Assembly: GCA_029232285.1 (NCBI GenBank)
Contig: JAOXFI010000033.1
Location: 1-39,456, forward strand
From: Agmasoma carcini (nom. nud.)
Lineage: Eukaryota; Microsporidia; Thelohaniidae
Reading direction: 5' to 3'
Length of the DNA: 39,456 bases
The notes beneath the pieces are model-generated. The model was not told the origin of the DNA and ran no database searches. It saw only the letters and a program-made list of their open reading frames with translations. This document shows positions 17,601 through 28,380 of this stretch, piece by piece. Numbering within the stretch: the stretch's first letter is position 1; every line of letters begins with the position of its first letter. The position numbers and the translations under genes are program-made.

Positions 17601-18728
17601 TTATTTAAAAAGCAACAATAATTTCGTACCGTTACATCTTTTAATATATAGTAAAATTTATTTATTTATAAAAATTTTCCAGGGGTTTGAAGAATTTTCA
17701 AAAGACCCTTGAAACGGACACGAGCAATGTTACATAATTCGTCATATCAAACCTCCAAGATAATATATTTTTAATATCTCAAGAGTTTAATAATTGTGAG
17801 ACTCTCAGCCATGTTATTGTTATGATCATCAAGTATAAACTGATGATTTATTGTGTAGAAATAATATTAGCTGATAAATATTAATTATATTCCTCAATTT
17901 AATATAGAACAATATCTCAAGATATATAAGGAATATTCAAAGATTTTTACCCTTAGTTCGATGGACGCAAGTTAAATAAACACTTTGGTCTTAGTTATGA
18001 CAACATTTATAAGATTGATTTAATAAATCATCAATCAATATAAACATCATAATAATTTAAGATGTCAAATATATTTCATACCTTACATTATATAACTAAA
18101 GTTTATAAACGTAAATATAAGCTGTTAATCATGTCTTAAGACAATAATTTAGTCTCTTTATATTCAAAATATCAAAAATTTAATAAATAATAATTATTTT
18201 AATAAAGTAACATCCTTTTTTAATATATTTTTGAAGGACTTATAATAAATAGGTTTAACCTTAATAAATTTAACGTGTTATTACTGATTTCTATATTTTA
18301 AATTTTTGTTTGTTGTTAATTTATTTTGAAATTTTTTTATATTAAATACATGTTATGACATGGGTGAGATTATCACAATTTATTAATAGATTAAAATATA
18401 AACAATTATTATCTTGATACATTGATATATCATTCTTATACAATAATATATTATTGATTAAGCTTAAATGAAAGCTAATACATAATAAATAGTTTAATAA
18501 AGTATAATTAATCGTTATCATCTATCTTAAGATATATACTTAAAGCTGTCCTTTTTAATAATTTATTAACATAAAACCTTGATATACATCTAAATATGCA
18601 ATATTAATCATTTTATCAACATATACGTCTTTATATCAATACATGTTGTATTATAATCAATATATACATATTTATTCATATTCTATCATTGTTTTAAAAC
18701 AATAACATTTTAAATTTTACGAAACATT
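17601..18728. other. gene desert upstream of Argonaute
   Basis: A+T-rich sequence, with a slightly GC-richer island at 17690-17760. Below 18720 it is dominated by ATTAAT/TTATCA-type sequence. I see no gene, tandem array or RNA gene. Confidence 0.6.
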
Positions 18729-18767
18729 CCCTCCGAAAATTTTTAAATAAAAAATTATTCTCAATCC
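18729..18767 (+). promoter_or_regulatory. CCCTCC plus AAAATTTTT upstream of Argonaute
   Basis: CCCTCC at 18729-18734 and AAAATTTTTAAATAAA immediately after it precede the ATG by about 20-40 bases; the ATG itself is in the context CAATCCATG. The same CCCTCC-AAATTTT pair precedes the histone gene. Confidence 0.5.
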
Positions 18768-21083
18768 ATGAACTCCAGGATGACTACAGTTGAGAGTAAC
18801 CTTTTTAAGTTCACAGGCAAGTCTGGAATCCTACACCACTATCAGGTAACCTTCAATCCTGAAATATTAAAGAAAAACATGTTCTCCAAGTTTATGGAGG
18901 TCGCTTCCTCAGAACAAAACAACTTTAATGTCGCTTTTTGCTATGATGGTTTTAACATGCTAGTTAGCTATGAAAAGTTCGAAAACGTGTTGCTTAAGTT
19001 CCCAATGAGAAATGAAGAGCTCCAAATATCAATTGAATATAAAAACAGCTACGATATGTCAGACAAAAAACAAGATCCTACAATATTGATCCAACTCGTT
19101 GATACCATCCTTAAATTCTACCAAAAACAACTTTTTTGGGTTGACAGGAAAAAAATGATATCTAAAGATAACAATCCTTTTTCACTCGGTCCTGGCTTAG
19201 AATTACAAATCGGATTGACTACTACCTTCAAGGTAACCCGTGCAAGCTACTACTTGAATATTGATCCTTGTTTTGTACCTTTCTACAAAGAAAAGGAGGT
19301 CGTCGAATTAGTTAAGGAACTGGCCAAAGATAACAACATTTATGATATTTTTAAATTACCAACAACCTCACCATTTTTTGAAAAGGTTTCATCTTTTATT
19401 ACAAACTTGAGAATCGAAACAGTTCACAGAGAAAAGAACTGCAGCTTTAAAGCTATCGGTCTCGAAATGAGCACAGCCGATGAAATCTTCTTTACGGTTA
19501 AGGATGATGAAAAGGTCAGTGTAGCTGATTACTTTGCCAAAGTTTATGGTCCTTTGAAGTATCCAAGCCTTCCACTTATTAAGGTGATGAAGAAGAAAGT
19601 CCTTTTACATATTCCTATGGAAGTCACTAAGATTTGTGGTATGCAGAAATATATGAAGAAGTTAAATGAGGAGCAGACTAGTAAGATGATGACTGCTGCT
19701 GGAAAACCACCCTCGGAAAGATTTGATATGATCATGTCTAAGACTAAACAACTAAAAGCGTTGTCTAATCCTAATCTAGCTAGGTTTGATTTTACTTTTG
19801 ATGGTAAATTTGAAAACTTGAATGCCTTTGAATTGTCTTCACCTGTCGTTCTTTTTGCTGATAGGCAAACCAAGAGACCAGAAAAAGGTAAATTTAATCT
19901 TATCAGCGTTAAAGCCATAAAAGGTAATGATATTAATGATTGGACTGTTTTTACATTCAGAAATGATGATTATAACACTGTTTCTAGGCCTGGTTTCTTT
20001 GATACCTTTTTATTAACTGGACAGAGGTATGGTATGAATTTCAACCCAAATCCAAAGATTGTCAATGTCAATTCGATTGAAGAGTATAAGACAGCTGAGA
20101 AGAGTGAATTTAACATGATTGTCCTTAAAGTTAAGAATTCTATATTCTATGAAGAAATTAAGGCTCTAAGTGAGACTATGGCAGGTGTTTATACCCAGTG
20201 TATATGTAACGCAAATCTCGGTAAGCTTAATAAGCCTGCTTTCTGTTCAAATGTTCTTTTAAAGATAAATGCTAAATTGGGTGGAACTAACTTCGCTCTA
20301 GCTGAATATCCTAAATGTATTTCATCTGGTGATACTATGATTATGGGTATAGACGTATCTCATCCTGCTGTTGGGTCTCATGAGAATGCACCTACTATTG
20401 TTTCAGTGGTGGCTACGGTGGATAAATATTTCACAAAGTACAGGACCGAACTTGCTGTTCAAGAGCGTAAGGAAGAGATAGTTAGCGATTTGGCTTCGAT
20501 CACTACAAATATGTGCCTTGACTTCTTTTTAAAGATGGGTCAGAAGAAACCTAGTAAGATTATTGTGTTTAGGGATGGAGTAAATGAGAGTTTATTCTCT
20601 ACTATAAGTGAAGAGGAAGTTGCTAAGATTAGAGAAGGTTGTAACAAGCTTAATCAAGATGGTGATTTTAATCCTAAGATTACTTACATTGTAGCTCAGA
20701 AGAAGCAGTCAGTTAGATTCATGCAAAGAGGATTTAATGTTGCGCCAGGTACGGTTGTTGATTCAATAGGTCATCCTACTTTAGATGATTTTTATATGTG
20801 CTCACATGATGCAATCAAGGGTACTTTGAAGCCTTGCAGATATGTTAAGACAATTGATGAAAATAATTTTACTTCTCAAGAGGTATATGAGATCTGCTAT
20901 TCTTTGTGCTTCCTCTATTCAAGGGCAACTAAGTCTGTATCGTTTGTTACTCCTGTTTATTATGCCAAGCTTGCTTCTGCACGTGGTAAGGCTTATCTTG
21001 AAGAGTCTGATGATGGAAAGTCTTTTGAATTGAGACCTGTTCACTCTAAGTTTGAAGATATTAATTCTTTGTTCTTTATCTGA
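18768..21083 (+). CDS. AGO: Argonaute protein, predicted slicer-deficient
   Basis: A full-length 771-residue eukaryotic Argonaute, the guide-RNA-binding effector of RNA silencing. The N domain and linker occupy about 1-200. PAZ lies at about 205-330 (GLEMSTADE, SVADYFAKVYG, LKYPSLPLI, IPMEVTKI). The MID domain has an intact 5'-phosphate pocket: Tyr461, Lys465, Gln477, Lys499 and Lys503. PIWI runs from about 524. The catalytic tetrad is Asp529 (MGIDVSHP), Glu570 (KEEIVSDL) and Asp603 (FRDGVNE), but the fourth position, normally His in YYAHL, is Lys734 in YYAKL. Human AGO1 has Arg there and is a poor slicer. A second ATG at codon 5 is also possible as start. Codons are richer in G/C than in neighbouring genes, especially in the first 900 bases. 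No Dicer or RNA-dependent RNA polymerase is in the window. Confidence 0.95.
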   Translation: MNSRMTTVESNLFKFTGKSGILHHYQVTFNPEILKKNMFSKFMEVASSEQNNFNVAFCYDGFNMLVSYEKFENVLLKFPMRNEELQISIEYKNSYDMSDKKQDPTILIQLVDTILKFYQKQLFWVDRKKMISKDNNPFSLGPGLELQIGLTTTFKVTRASYYLNIDPCFVPFYKEKEVVELVKELAKDNNIYDIFKLPTTSPFFEKVSSFITNLRIETVHREKNCSFKAIGLEMSTADEIFFTVKDDEKVSVADYFAKVYGPLKYPSLPLIKVMKKKVLLHIPMEVTKICGMQKYMKKLNEEQTSKMMTAAGKPPSERFDMIMSKTKQLKALSNPNLARFDFTFDGKFENLNAFELSSPVVLFADRQTKRPEKGKFNLISVKAIKGNDINDWTVFTFRNDDYNTVSRPGFFDTFLLTGQRYGMNFNPNPKIVNVNSIEEYKTAEKSEFNMIVLKVKNSIFYEEIKALSETMAGVYTQCICNANLGKLNKPAFCSNVLLKINAKLGGTNFALAEYPKCISSGDTMIMGIDVSHPAVGSHENAPTIVSVVATVDKYFTKYRTELAVQERKEEIVSDLASITTNMCLDFFLKMGQKKPSKIIVFRDGVNESLFSTISEEEVAKIREGCNKLNQDGDFNPKITYIVAQKKQSVRFMQRGFNVAPGTVVDSIGHPTLDDFYMCSHDAIKGTLKPCRYVKTIDENNFTSQEVYEICYSLCFLYSRATKSVSFVTPVYYAKLASARGKAYLEESDDGKSFELRPVHSKFEDINSLFFI

Positions 21084-21289
21084 ATGAAATATTTTGTTCT
21101 TTTTATTTATTTTATAAAATATTATTGATGTAATGTAAGTAACTATAGTTTTGATAATGATGGGTGTGTTAGGTGGGTTTTATATATTTACATATTAGAA
21201 GGGTTGTGTGTTGTTTTTTATATAAACATCAAAATTTTAATTAATTGGGAATGATGTATGGAGGGAAGGTTGTGAAATGAATAACAGAA

Positions 21290-21740
21290 TGGAAGGTATT
21301 AATAGAAACCGTCTAGCTAATTACAAGGATGTAGAAACATTTCTATAAAAGGGTAAGCCTAGACACTCTAAAAGACTTTTGAAAACATGTTTAATTGAAT
21401 TAACAAAAGCGAGGGGTGTATGGTCGGTGTGAAGCAACAAGATTTATTGTAAGATTGCTGATTTTGTACACGCGTGTTTTGTATGGTCGGTGTGAAGCAA
21501 CAAGATTTATTGTAAGATTGCTGATTTTGTACACGCGTGTTTTTTTCAAGCCTGTAGAAGCACGTGGCTTAAATAATTTATTTTTTACCAAAGCACAATA
21601 AGTGTATGATCAGCATTCCTTCGCTATATATCTTTTCTTTATTTATTGTTTGATTTTATGAATTTTTATTTTCTAGCTTGATCGATATTTAAGATTATTT
21701 TTAGAAAACGTGAATATAATCAGAAAAGTTTCCAATCGAA
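21290..21740. mobile_element. dispersed element copy A (possible solo LTR or SINE-like)
   Basis: The last 140 bases (ACCAAAGCACAATAAGTGTA to ATTTAAGATTATTTTTAGAAA) align with the ends of copies B (25.4 kb) and C (29.4 kb): AAAGCAC...AAGTGTATG, TTTGATTTTAT...TTTT, CTAG.TTGA...TATTTAAGATT.TTTGTAGAAA. The first half is less similar and carries a 63-base duplication. No coding frame. Confidence 0.5.
21418..21543. repeat. 63-bp perfect tandem duplication with palindrome
   Basis: Two identical copies of a 63-base unit (21418-21480 and 21481-21543) that begins GTATGGTCGGTGTGAAGCAA and contains the perfect palindrome ACACGCGTGT. It is GC-richer than its surroundings. Open frames on both strands through it are accidental. 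Confidence 0.95.
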
Positions 21741-22079
21741 GCCACTCTGGAATGTTTATCTAAGAATATATATTTCTAATTTTATAAATATTCAAAAAGC
21801 AAATAATTTACATTTTTAAGTTTTTTTTGTTACTATATGTGTTATTTTTATATATTTTGAAATATTTTATACATGCACCTTATTAAGTAATATTTATAAT
21901 TTTACATATTTAAAATTTAACAGTTGATAGAATTTATATGTTGTAATTGTATTTGATAAAAATATTACTTTAAACATAGGGTAAATGTATACAGGTTAAT
22001 ATTGGTCACAAAAGACACTTTAATATATAAAAAGTATACAATTGGTTATAAAAGGAATTATAATTAATCTTGACATGGC
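21741..22079. other. A+T-rich spacer
   Basis: Low-complexity A+T-rich sequence with no gene or clear repeat. Confidence 0.6.
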
Positions 22080-22290
22080 TACCTTTGGCTTCGCTAGCCT
22101 GACTAACTGACCATGACTGATCATGACAGTATGACCATGACTAACCATGACAGTATGACCATGACTAACCATGATTAACCATGACTAATCATTACTGACC
22201 ACGACTAACCATGACTAATCATTACTGACAACGATTAACCACAACTGATCATGACTGACCACAACTGACCACGACTGATCATGACTAACT
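22080..22290. repeat. CCATGACTAA minisatellite
   Basis: Irregular units of CCATGACTAA, CATGACAGTATGA, TCATTACTGA and ACCACAACTGA type, in the same orientation as the 3.6-kb and 30.2-kb arrays. It lies about 100 bases before the first lectin-like gene. Confidence 0.9.
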
Positions 22291-22390
22291 AACTTTGCTT
22301 GCCTTTATAATCTTAAAAAATCACTAAAAAAATTGATATGAAACATTTGTGTTAAATTTTTTATATAAAAAAATCCAGGTTCTTCAATTT

Positions 22391-22915
22391 ATGTTTCTAC
22401 TAAACGCTGTATCAGCTGTTAATATAATTAGTTATAGCAGAAATGGTGATAAAAATTACCTTGCCATGGATGATACTAAAACCACAGATAATTTTTTTTT
22501 ATCTAGTCAACTTGAAAAGGCAGTCTCTGTAACTGCTCTTGAGAAAGGTAAAGATATTCAAGACTTACAAGTTCAATTTGGCACTAATACTATGAAGTTT
22601 GTTGATAATAATAAAATACAAATGACCAAAGTAGCAACTGATTCTAATGTTGAGAAAGATGAAAAGACGATTGTTAATGTGTTATTAACACACGATAGTG
22701 GTGAGTTTATAATGAAACATGGAGATCATTGTGTAAATGTTGGTAACGCCAGCAAACTTGTTCTTGGTAGTTGTGATGATCAAGAGATATTCAGATTTAA
22801 GTTTTTAGAAGATCCTATTGCAAAGGATATTAAAGAACAAGTCAAAGCAAATGGCAGTTTTGTTCCTACAAACCCAAATGAATTTAATCCAAAGAATGGT
22901 GAACATATTTATTAA
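22391..22915 (+). CDS. secreted beta-trefoil (ricin-B-type) lectin-like protein 1
   Basis: A 174-residue protein starting at ATG 22391; upstream in-frame codons lack an ATG. The leader MFLLNAVSA ends in a good Ala-x-Ala-like cleavage site after only nine residues. The body fits a degenerate ricin-B/beta-trefoil module: VNIISYSRNGDKNYLAM as first strand pair, and a last repeat with HCVNVG, Cys after 13 residues (LGSC), then EIFRFKF. The usual Q-x-W motif is reduced to F-x-F. There is no catalytic toxin chain. Small ricin-B-type proteins are a known expanded secreted group in microsporidia, but sugar binding is untested. An AAATTTTTTATATAAAAAAA box precedes the start by about 25 bases. Confidence 0.65.
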   Translation: MFLLNAVSAVNIISYSRNGDKNYLAMDDTKTTDNFFLSSQLEKAVSVTALEKGKDIQDLQVQFGTNTMKFVDNNKIQMTKVATDSNVEKDEKTIVNVLLTHDSGEFIMKHGDHCVNVGNASKLVLGSCDDQEIFRFKFLEDPIAKDIKEQVKANGSFVPTNPNEFNPKNGEHIY

Positions 22916-22989
22916 ATTTTTATTTTTAAAAATATTTTTTTGTTTTATAGATAAATGGATATTAATAATTGGTTATGATGGTTTGTTTG

Positions 22990-23220
22990 TAAACTGTTTT
23001 GTATGAGGATATTGTTATGTCTGATAATTTTATAGAATATTGTTATATCTGATAATTTTATAGAATATTGTTATATCTGATATTATTATAGAATATTATT
23101 ATATCTGATATTGTTATTGTAAAATATTGATATTATTATTATAAATTATTATAGAATTATTATAAATTATTATAGAATATTATTATATCTGATATTGTTA
23201 TAGAATATTATAATAAATTA
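22990..23220. repeat. 28-bp ATTGTTATATCTGATAATTTTATAGAAT repeats
   Basis: At least three consecutive copies of a 28-base unit (starting ATTGTTATATCTGATAATTT) followed by shorter TATTATAGAATATT derivatives. It separates the first and second lectin-like genes; no coding. Confidence 0.85.
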
Positions 23221-23283
23221 TTCTTAAAACAATGTTTTATATCAGTAAAACAAAATTTTATAAAGAAATTTTTTTTACAAAAT

Positions 23284-23736
23284 ATGTATTTTGTTAATTT
23301 AATTCAAGCTTTCAACATTAGAATATATGATTCTAATCAATACATAACACTTAAAGATAAAAGCATAGGCATTTCTAATCAATTTGACAAGGCCAATTTT
23401 ACAAGCATCTTTGATGGCTATTCAGGTCAGCTAAAAGTGAAAAACTTAGAAATTGTTGCTCATAATAATTCGTTAGAGCTTAAAAAATCAAATGAAAACA
23501 ATACAAAGTTTAAATTAACACCAGAAGGTAACTTTTTAATATTCACCAATGGTAAATGTTGGATTATTGATCGCAATACAAAAACTGTATCTCTTGATGG
23601 GTGCAGTAAAAGATCAACACGCTTTACACTTGAGAACGATTATATGTTTAGTGAATCATATAAGATTGATTTAAGTCCTAAAACTAACTATTATACTGAT
23701 TTAAGATTATTTGAACCAATCTATGAAAGAAAATAA
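23284..23736 (+). CDS. secreted beta-trefoil (ricin-B-type) lectin-like protein 2
   Basis: A 150-residue protein. The leader MYFVNLIQA is nine residues and is followed directly by FNIRIYDSNQYITL, a typical first trefoil strand pair. A late repeat has KCWIIDRNTKTVSLDGC followed by TRFTL, giving the Cys-x14-Cys pair seen at the same place in the other three lectin-like proteins. It is one compact trefoil domain with a short polar tail. A TATAAAG and an AAATTTTTTTT run precede the ATG. Same strand and same order as protein 1, 368 bases downstream, suggesting tandem duplication and divergence. Confidence 0.65.
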   Translation: MYFVNLIQAFNIRIYDSNQYITLKDKSIGISNQFDKANFTSIFDGYSGQLKVKNLEIVAHNNSLELKKSNENNTKFKLTPEGNFLIFTNGKCWIIDRNTKTVSLDGCSKRSTRFTLENDYMFSESYKIDLSPKTNYYTDLRLFEPIYERK

Positions 23737-23744
23737 AATAATTT

Positions 23745-24170
23745 TATATTTAATAATATGATAGTATTATATTGTTATATGATAGTACGTGATAGTATTA
23801 TATTGTTATATGATAGTACATGATAGTATTATATTGTATATGTTAATATATGATGATATTATATTGTTATATGATGGTAAATGTTAATATATGATGGTAT
23901 TTGATGGTATATTGTTATATGATAGTACATGTTAATATATGATGGTAAATGTTGTTATATTATGGTATATGTTGTTATATTATGATATATGTTGTTATAT
24001 TATGATATATGTTGTTATATTATGGTATTATATTGTATTTTTTACCATTTGCTATATTATATTGTTATATTATGGTATATGTTGTTATATTATGGTATAT
24101 GTTGTTATATTATGATATATATTGTTAATTATAGTATTATGTTGTATATAGTAGTATATATTCATAATAT
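23745..24170. repeat. TGTTATATTATGGTATA-type repeat tract
   Basis: Low-complexity units of about 20 bases (TATATGTTGTTATATTATGG) and ATGATAGTATTATATTGTTAT run through most of the space between lectin-like genes 2 and 3. No coding. Confidence 0.85.
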
Positions 24171-24284
24171 TACTTAATTTAGATTTATTGATTATCATTA
24201 ATAGTTAAAACATTGATGTGACTTCATAAATAATTTTTAGATTTTGATCAATATTTTTTATTAAAAAAATTGTATAATAATTTA

Positions 24285-24887
24285 TTATAATGAAAAAACA
24301 CTGAACTTTTCTAATACAAAGTTGGTCAAATCTTCTTCTACTTCAGGTAATCTTTTCTTAAATGGAAGTAACATTTTATCAAATTCAGAATTTGAAGTGT
24401 CTCTTTCAGCTCCACCAGCTAAAGGATCTAAATCAGCATTTGAACTAATACCAGTTCCAAATTTAAAGGCTTCGTGTGATTTTACAATATCAGAATCAGT
24501 CTTGATAAGGTCGAAATGTGTAGCATCAGAGTTACAGTCAACACCCAACATCTCAGATCTATCATCAGAACCAACATTTAAACATAAATTGGTGGAGTTA
24601 TGGAGTATGCTGAATGATGCATCTTCTGGATTAAGAAGAATCATGAAATCATAATTTTTGTTATTATTTGTGCTTACTTTGGCCTTCTTGGACTGTAAAA
24701 ATAAATATTCGTTATTATCAGTTAAAATTAATAGATTTTGTACTTTACTTGCACTGCTTTGTATTTTAAAGTTAGAGGCAGCCTCTAAAGTATCAGTGCC
24801 TATGAAAGAGCCGTTTTCGGTGGTTACATATTTTTTAGTATCTCTATTATATAAGTTGAATGTAAATACAGTTGAAAAGAAAAACAT
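24285..24887 (-). CDS. secreted beta-trefoil (ricin-B-type) lectin-like protein 3
   Basis: A 200-residue protein on the opposite strand. The ATG at 24887 is used; an upstream TTG would add 22 residues without improving the leader. MFFFSTVFT is again nine residues, followed by FNLYNRDTKKYVTTENG. Three trefoil repeats can be traced: SFIGTDTLEAASNFKI, then a SKVQNLLILTDNNEYLFL block, then LCLNVG with Cys after 15 residues (GVDC) and THFDLI. A Ser/Asp/Glu-rich tail of about 60 residues follows. Convergent with protein 2. Family known as secreted in microsporidia; carbohydrate binding inferred only. Confidence 0.7.
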   Translation of the reverse strand: MFFFSTVFTFNLYNRDTKKYVTTENGSFIGTDTLEAASNFKIQSSASKVQNLLILTDNNEYLFLQSKKAKVSTNNNKNYDFMILLNPEDASFSILHNSTNLCLNVGSDDRSEMLGVDCNSDATHFDLIKTDSDIVKSHEAFKFGTGISSNADLDPLAGGAERDTSNSEFDKMLLPFKKRLPEVEEDLTNFVLEKFSVFSL

Positions 24888-25029
24888 GAGATTATTAAAA
24901 TAAATCTTTTTATATTGTAGATGTTTCACTTGTGATAATGTTACACCAATCAATTTATTAATAAAATTGTTTCATTTTTGATTTCAATTGACATATCAAT
25001 ATTAAATATAGAGAGAATGTATTGGTTTT

Positions 25030-25295
25030 AATATTATATTATAGATTTATATTATTGTGTTATTGTGTTATTTTGTTATTGTGTTATTATATTTATATAT
25101 TTATATATTTATATATTTATATAGTATATACTTATATATTGTAGATTTATATTATTGTATTATAGATTTATATTATTGTATTATTATATTTATATACTTA
25201 TATACTTATAGTATATGCTATTGTATTATATATTATATTGTATTGTATTATTATAATTATATACTTATATACTTATATATCATTATCTAAATAGA
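25030..25295. repeat. TATATTTATAT/TATTGTGTTAT low-complexity tract
   Basis: Nearly pure A+T with a few G, made of TTATATTATTGTATTATAGA and TATACTTATA units. Frames through it are low-complexity Tyr/Ile/Leu strings, not genes. Confidence 0.85.
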
Positions 25296-25399
25296 ATGAT
25301 GAAATTTAAGCTATAGAATTCTTAAAAAATAATAAATTATTTAATAATGTTGAAAATGAAAAATAAATTAGCTCTGAGGATCAAAAATGAAGAAAGAAT

Positions 25400-25730
25400 C
25401 ATGAAATACACATGGTAAAGAGTGATAACATTGTAAACAAAGTCTAATTGAACTATAACAGGTTTTTAGGAGATACACGTAACCTTGTTAACTCTGGGAA
25501 ATTGGTTTTCGGTTGATAAACAGACCCCCCCTTCTTAAAGATATAAGTTAGGATGTACATTATAACACTAAGCTACAATATATTATGATGTTTGTAAAGT
25601 TTTATTTTACTAAAGCACGTAAGTGTATGTTTATTTATCTTTTTGATTTTATAATTTTTACTTACCTTTATAGGTTAACTCATATTTAAGATTCTTTGTA
25701 GAAATAAAAGGAAACGTTTCCGATTGATTT
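25400..25730. mobile_element. dispersed element copy B
   Basis: It aligns along its length with copy C: ACATGG..AGAGTGATAA, TTGAACTATAACAG, TACACGTAACCTTGTTAACT, CTGGGAAATTGGTTT, AAAGATATAA, GCTACAATATATTATG, AAAGCACGTAAGTGTATG, ATAGGTTAACTCATATTTAAG, TTTGTAGAAA. No coding frame. Solo LTR, SINE-like element or other non-autonomous repeat are all possible. Confidence 0.6.
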
Positions 25731-27945
25731 AATTTGTGTATTTTTAATAATAATCAAACCTATTATTATAGGATGAGGTTGTTTTGTCTTTGAATGTTAA
25801 AACATAACATTTCAAAATTATTATTATATTTAAATATTTTACTTATAAATTGTAATAGAGTAGCTTATATGTTGAAATAAATGTTACAAGACTATTTGTA
25901 AAATATTTAGAGGTGATTTAGTTATTTTATAAAGGCTTTTATTATATGGAGATGTATCATTATAACATAATGATATTCAGAGGTGATTGTAGATATTTTA
26001 TATTAAAAAAAGGCAGATCAATACAACAAAGTTGCTAAATTTTGTTCATACTCAAAAATAGGAAATTTTAGAAAAATAATTTAAGTCAAATTTGGATTTT
26101 TTATTATAAGACTAGAATTGTGTTATTATTGTATTAATTAAATATCATATATAAAGGGTGTGTATATCTAGTGAGCAATGGGTAACGAGCATTTAATTAA
26201 TATAAATAAATGATATATGTTGGTAGAATTTTTTTTATACTAAAAATAAAAATGTGATATTATACCCATTTTTGTCTATAATTGAATAATATAAAGCATT
26301 TTGATCATATAATTAAAAAACATCGTTGTAAATAAGTCGAATGCAAGAATTTATAATTATTTCATTATTTAAAAGTCATAAAACAAAACATTTAATTATA
26401 AGTGTTTTGTGCTAAAATTTTTTATCATATTTTTTTTTGTATTTTACGTAAAAATAAAGTGAAAATTATAAATAAAACATTATATAAATCTCAGGATATG
26501 ATCAGTGTGAGAAGAATCTCAAATTCTTATAAAACCAATTATTTTCAATATTAATTAAGGAAATTAAATCATATCCTTGTTTATAATCAAAAACATATAA
26601 ACAAGTGATAAAAATGTTGCTGGTATTGATAAAGTCAAATACAAACTATTTTGGGCATGAAAAACAACAGTTTGATAGAATATTTTTTGATGAATGCAAG
26701 TAAAGACTTCACATGTTAAATTATTAAGAGAGTTATGTATGAAAATTATAAATATTTTCTTTCTTTTGTAAATCATAATATTTGTCAAAATTATAAAAAA
26801 GATTGACGAAAATTGTTTTTGTTGATAACATAATATATACAGCTGTACATAAACTAACATAAGCCCATAAATTAAAAAATCAGTGAATGTGATAAGACTC
26901 TTTTTCTAATACAGCACCAAAAAAAATCTGACACCCCAAAAAGTTTGTTTAAAAACTGATAACATTTAAATAGAAAAATAATATGAGCTTAATAGTATAA
27001 GTATATCTATAATGATTTTTAATTTTTTAATCGTGCATTTTATATAAACTGCTTTAAAATTTTTAATTAAAACAAAATTAAAAACCGGTCATCTAGACAA
27101 TATCATATAAATTTCTCTTATATAACTGTAAACAAAAATGTCCTAATGGGTAAACATGTTTCTGAATTCGACAAAAATTAAATTTTTCGTATATTTTCTA
27201 TGAGGGGCTCAATACGAAATCAGTGTAAAACCCGATTTAAAAAGATCTACAATACAACATCGTGTTATAAAATACAGGAATGATGAGGAAGATAAAAAAT
27301 TGGAAGTGACAAGAAGAAATTAATTAATATCAACATTATAAAATTAATAAAAACCCTTAATCCAAATGCAAAAATATCAAAAAAGATTGAAGATAGAATG
27401 ACCTTCGCAGAGCCTAGCTATAGAATATTTATGGTTTTATTTAAAGCAAAAACTAAGAAATGTTTTTTTTGGAAACGAGGCGCATTTATTATCAAAAATT
27501 AATGAAATGTGATATGATATCGTTACCTTCTATTGTAGAACATTAGTAGATTCTATGAGTAACAGAATTTAAGAAGTTATAGTGGCAAAAGGTGTTCAAA
27601 CATCATATTAAATAAAAGTGTCTGATTTTTTATTAAACTTTAATAAAAAAAATATCAAAAGGGTTTATTTAAAATGCGCGATCTGAAAAATAAAATAGAT
27701 ATACTTATATAATTACGCTCTAATTATCCTTTTATTTAATATTTTTTTAATAGTACTGTAATATTAACCTCCATTTTAATATATAAATATATTAAATTGT
27801 TAATCAATTGCGAATTTATTATTATTATTGGATTTAATTATTCATTCAACACAATCTAATAAAAATTATTAGTTGATTGGAATATCTCAATTAATAAGTT
27901 AACATTGATATATTATAGTTTATTGGTTAATTGGAATATAATATA
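25731..27945. other. gene desert between lectin-like genes 3 and 4
   Basis: About 2.2 kb of A+T-rich, mostly unique sequence with no supported gene. Short coding-like snatches near 27400-27620 are interrupted by stops in every frame, consistent with old decayed insertions. Confidence 0.6.
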
Positions 27946-28044
27946 TTCAACAATATTGACTAACTAATAATTTCCATATTCAACAATATTGACTAACTAA
28001 TAATTTCCATATTCAACAATATTGAATAACTAATAATTTCCATA
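27946..28044. repeat. 33-bp tandem repeat, three copies
   Basis: Three successive copies of a 33-base unit TTCAACAATATTGACTAACT plus AATAATTTCCATA at exact 33-base spacing (27946, 27979, 28012); the third has GAATAAC for GACTAAC. Confidence 0.95.
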
Positions 28045-28380
28045 ATAATCAACACCTGTCATATTTATCAATATTCACTAACTAACCAATAATTCTCATA
28101 TATATCACAACCTGACAAAATAATGACGAAATATGAATCAACATTGATACATTATCAAATATATGATTTTTATATCAATTCTTAGTCTTTAAATGTTATT
28201 ATCAAACATATTAAATTCATATATTAATTATATAATATAAAGGCTATAACATCCTTTTATCAACATAAATAACTAATCTAAACTTACATTTATTGATTAA
28301 ACCAAAACAAATAAATCATATTTTAATCAATGTTTTAATTTTGAAACACTATTTTATAAAGATGAAATATTCTACAGAAT

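Noticed and set aside
21400..21601. Frames on both strands encoding a 21-residue repeat
   Set aside because: Created by the perfect 63-base duplication; no conservation outside it.
24322..24903. Plus-strand frames opposite lectin-like protein 3
   Set aside because: Antisense shadows; they lack any leader and the minus-strand frame has trefoil motifs.
26564..26860. 98-codon hydrophobic minus-strand frame
   Set aside because: Composition typical of A+T-rich non-coding DNA, no motif and no start-context signal.
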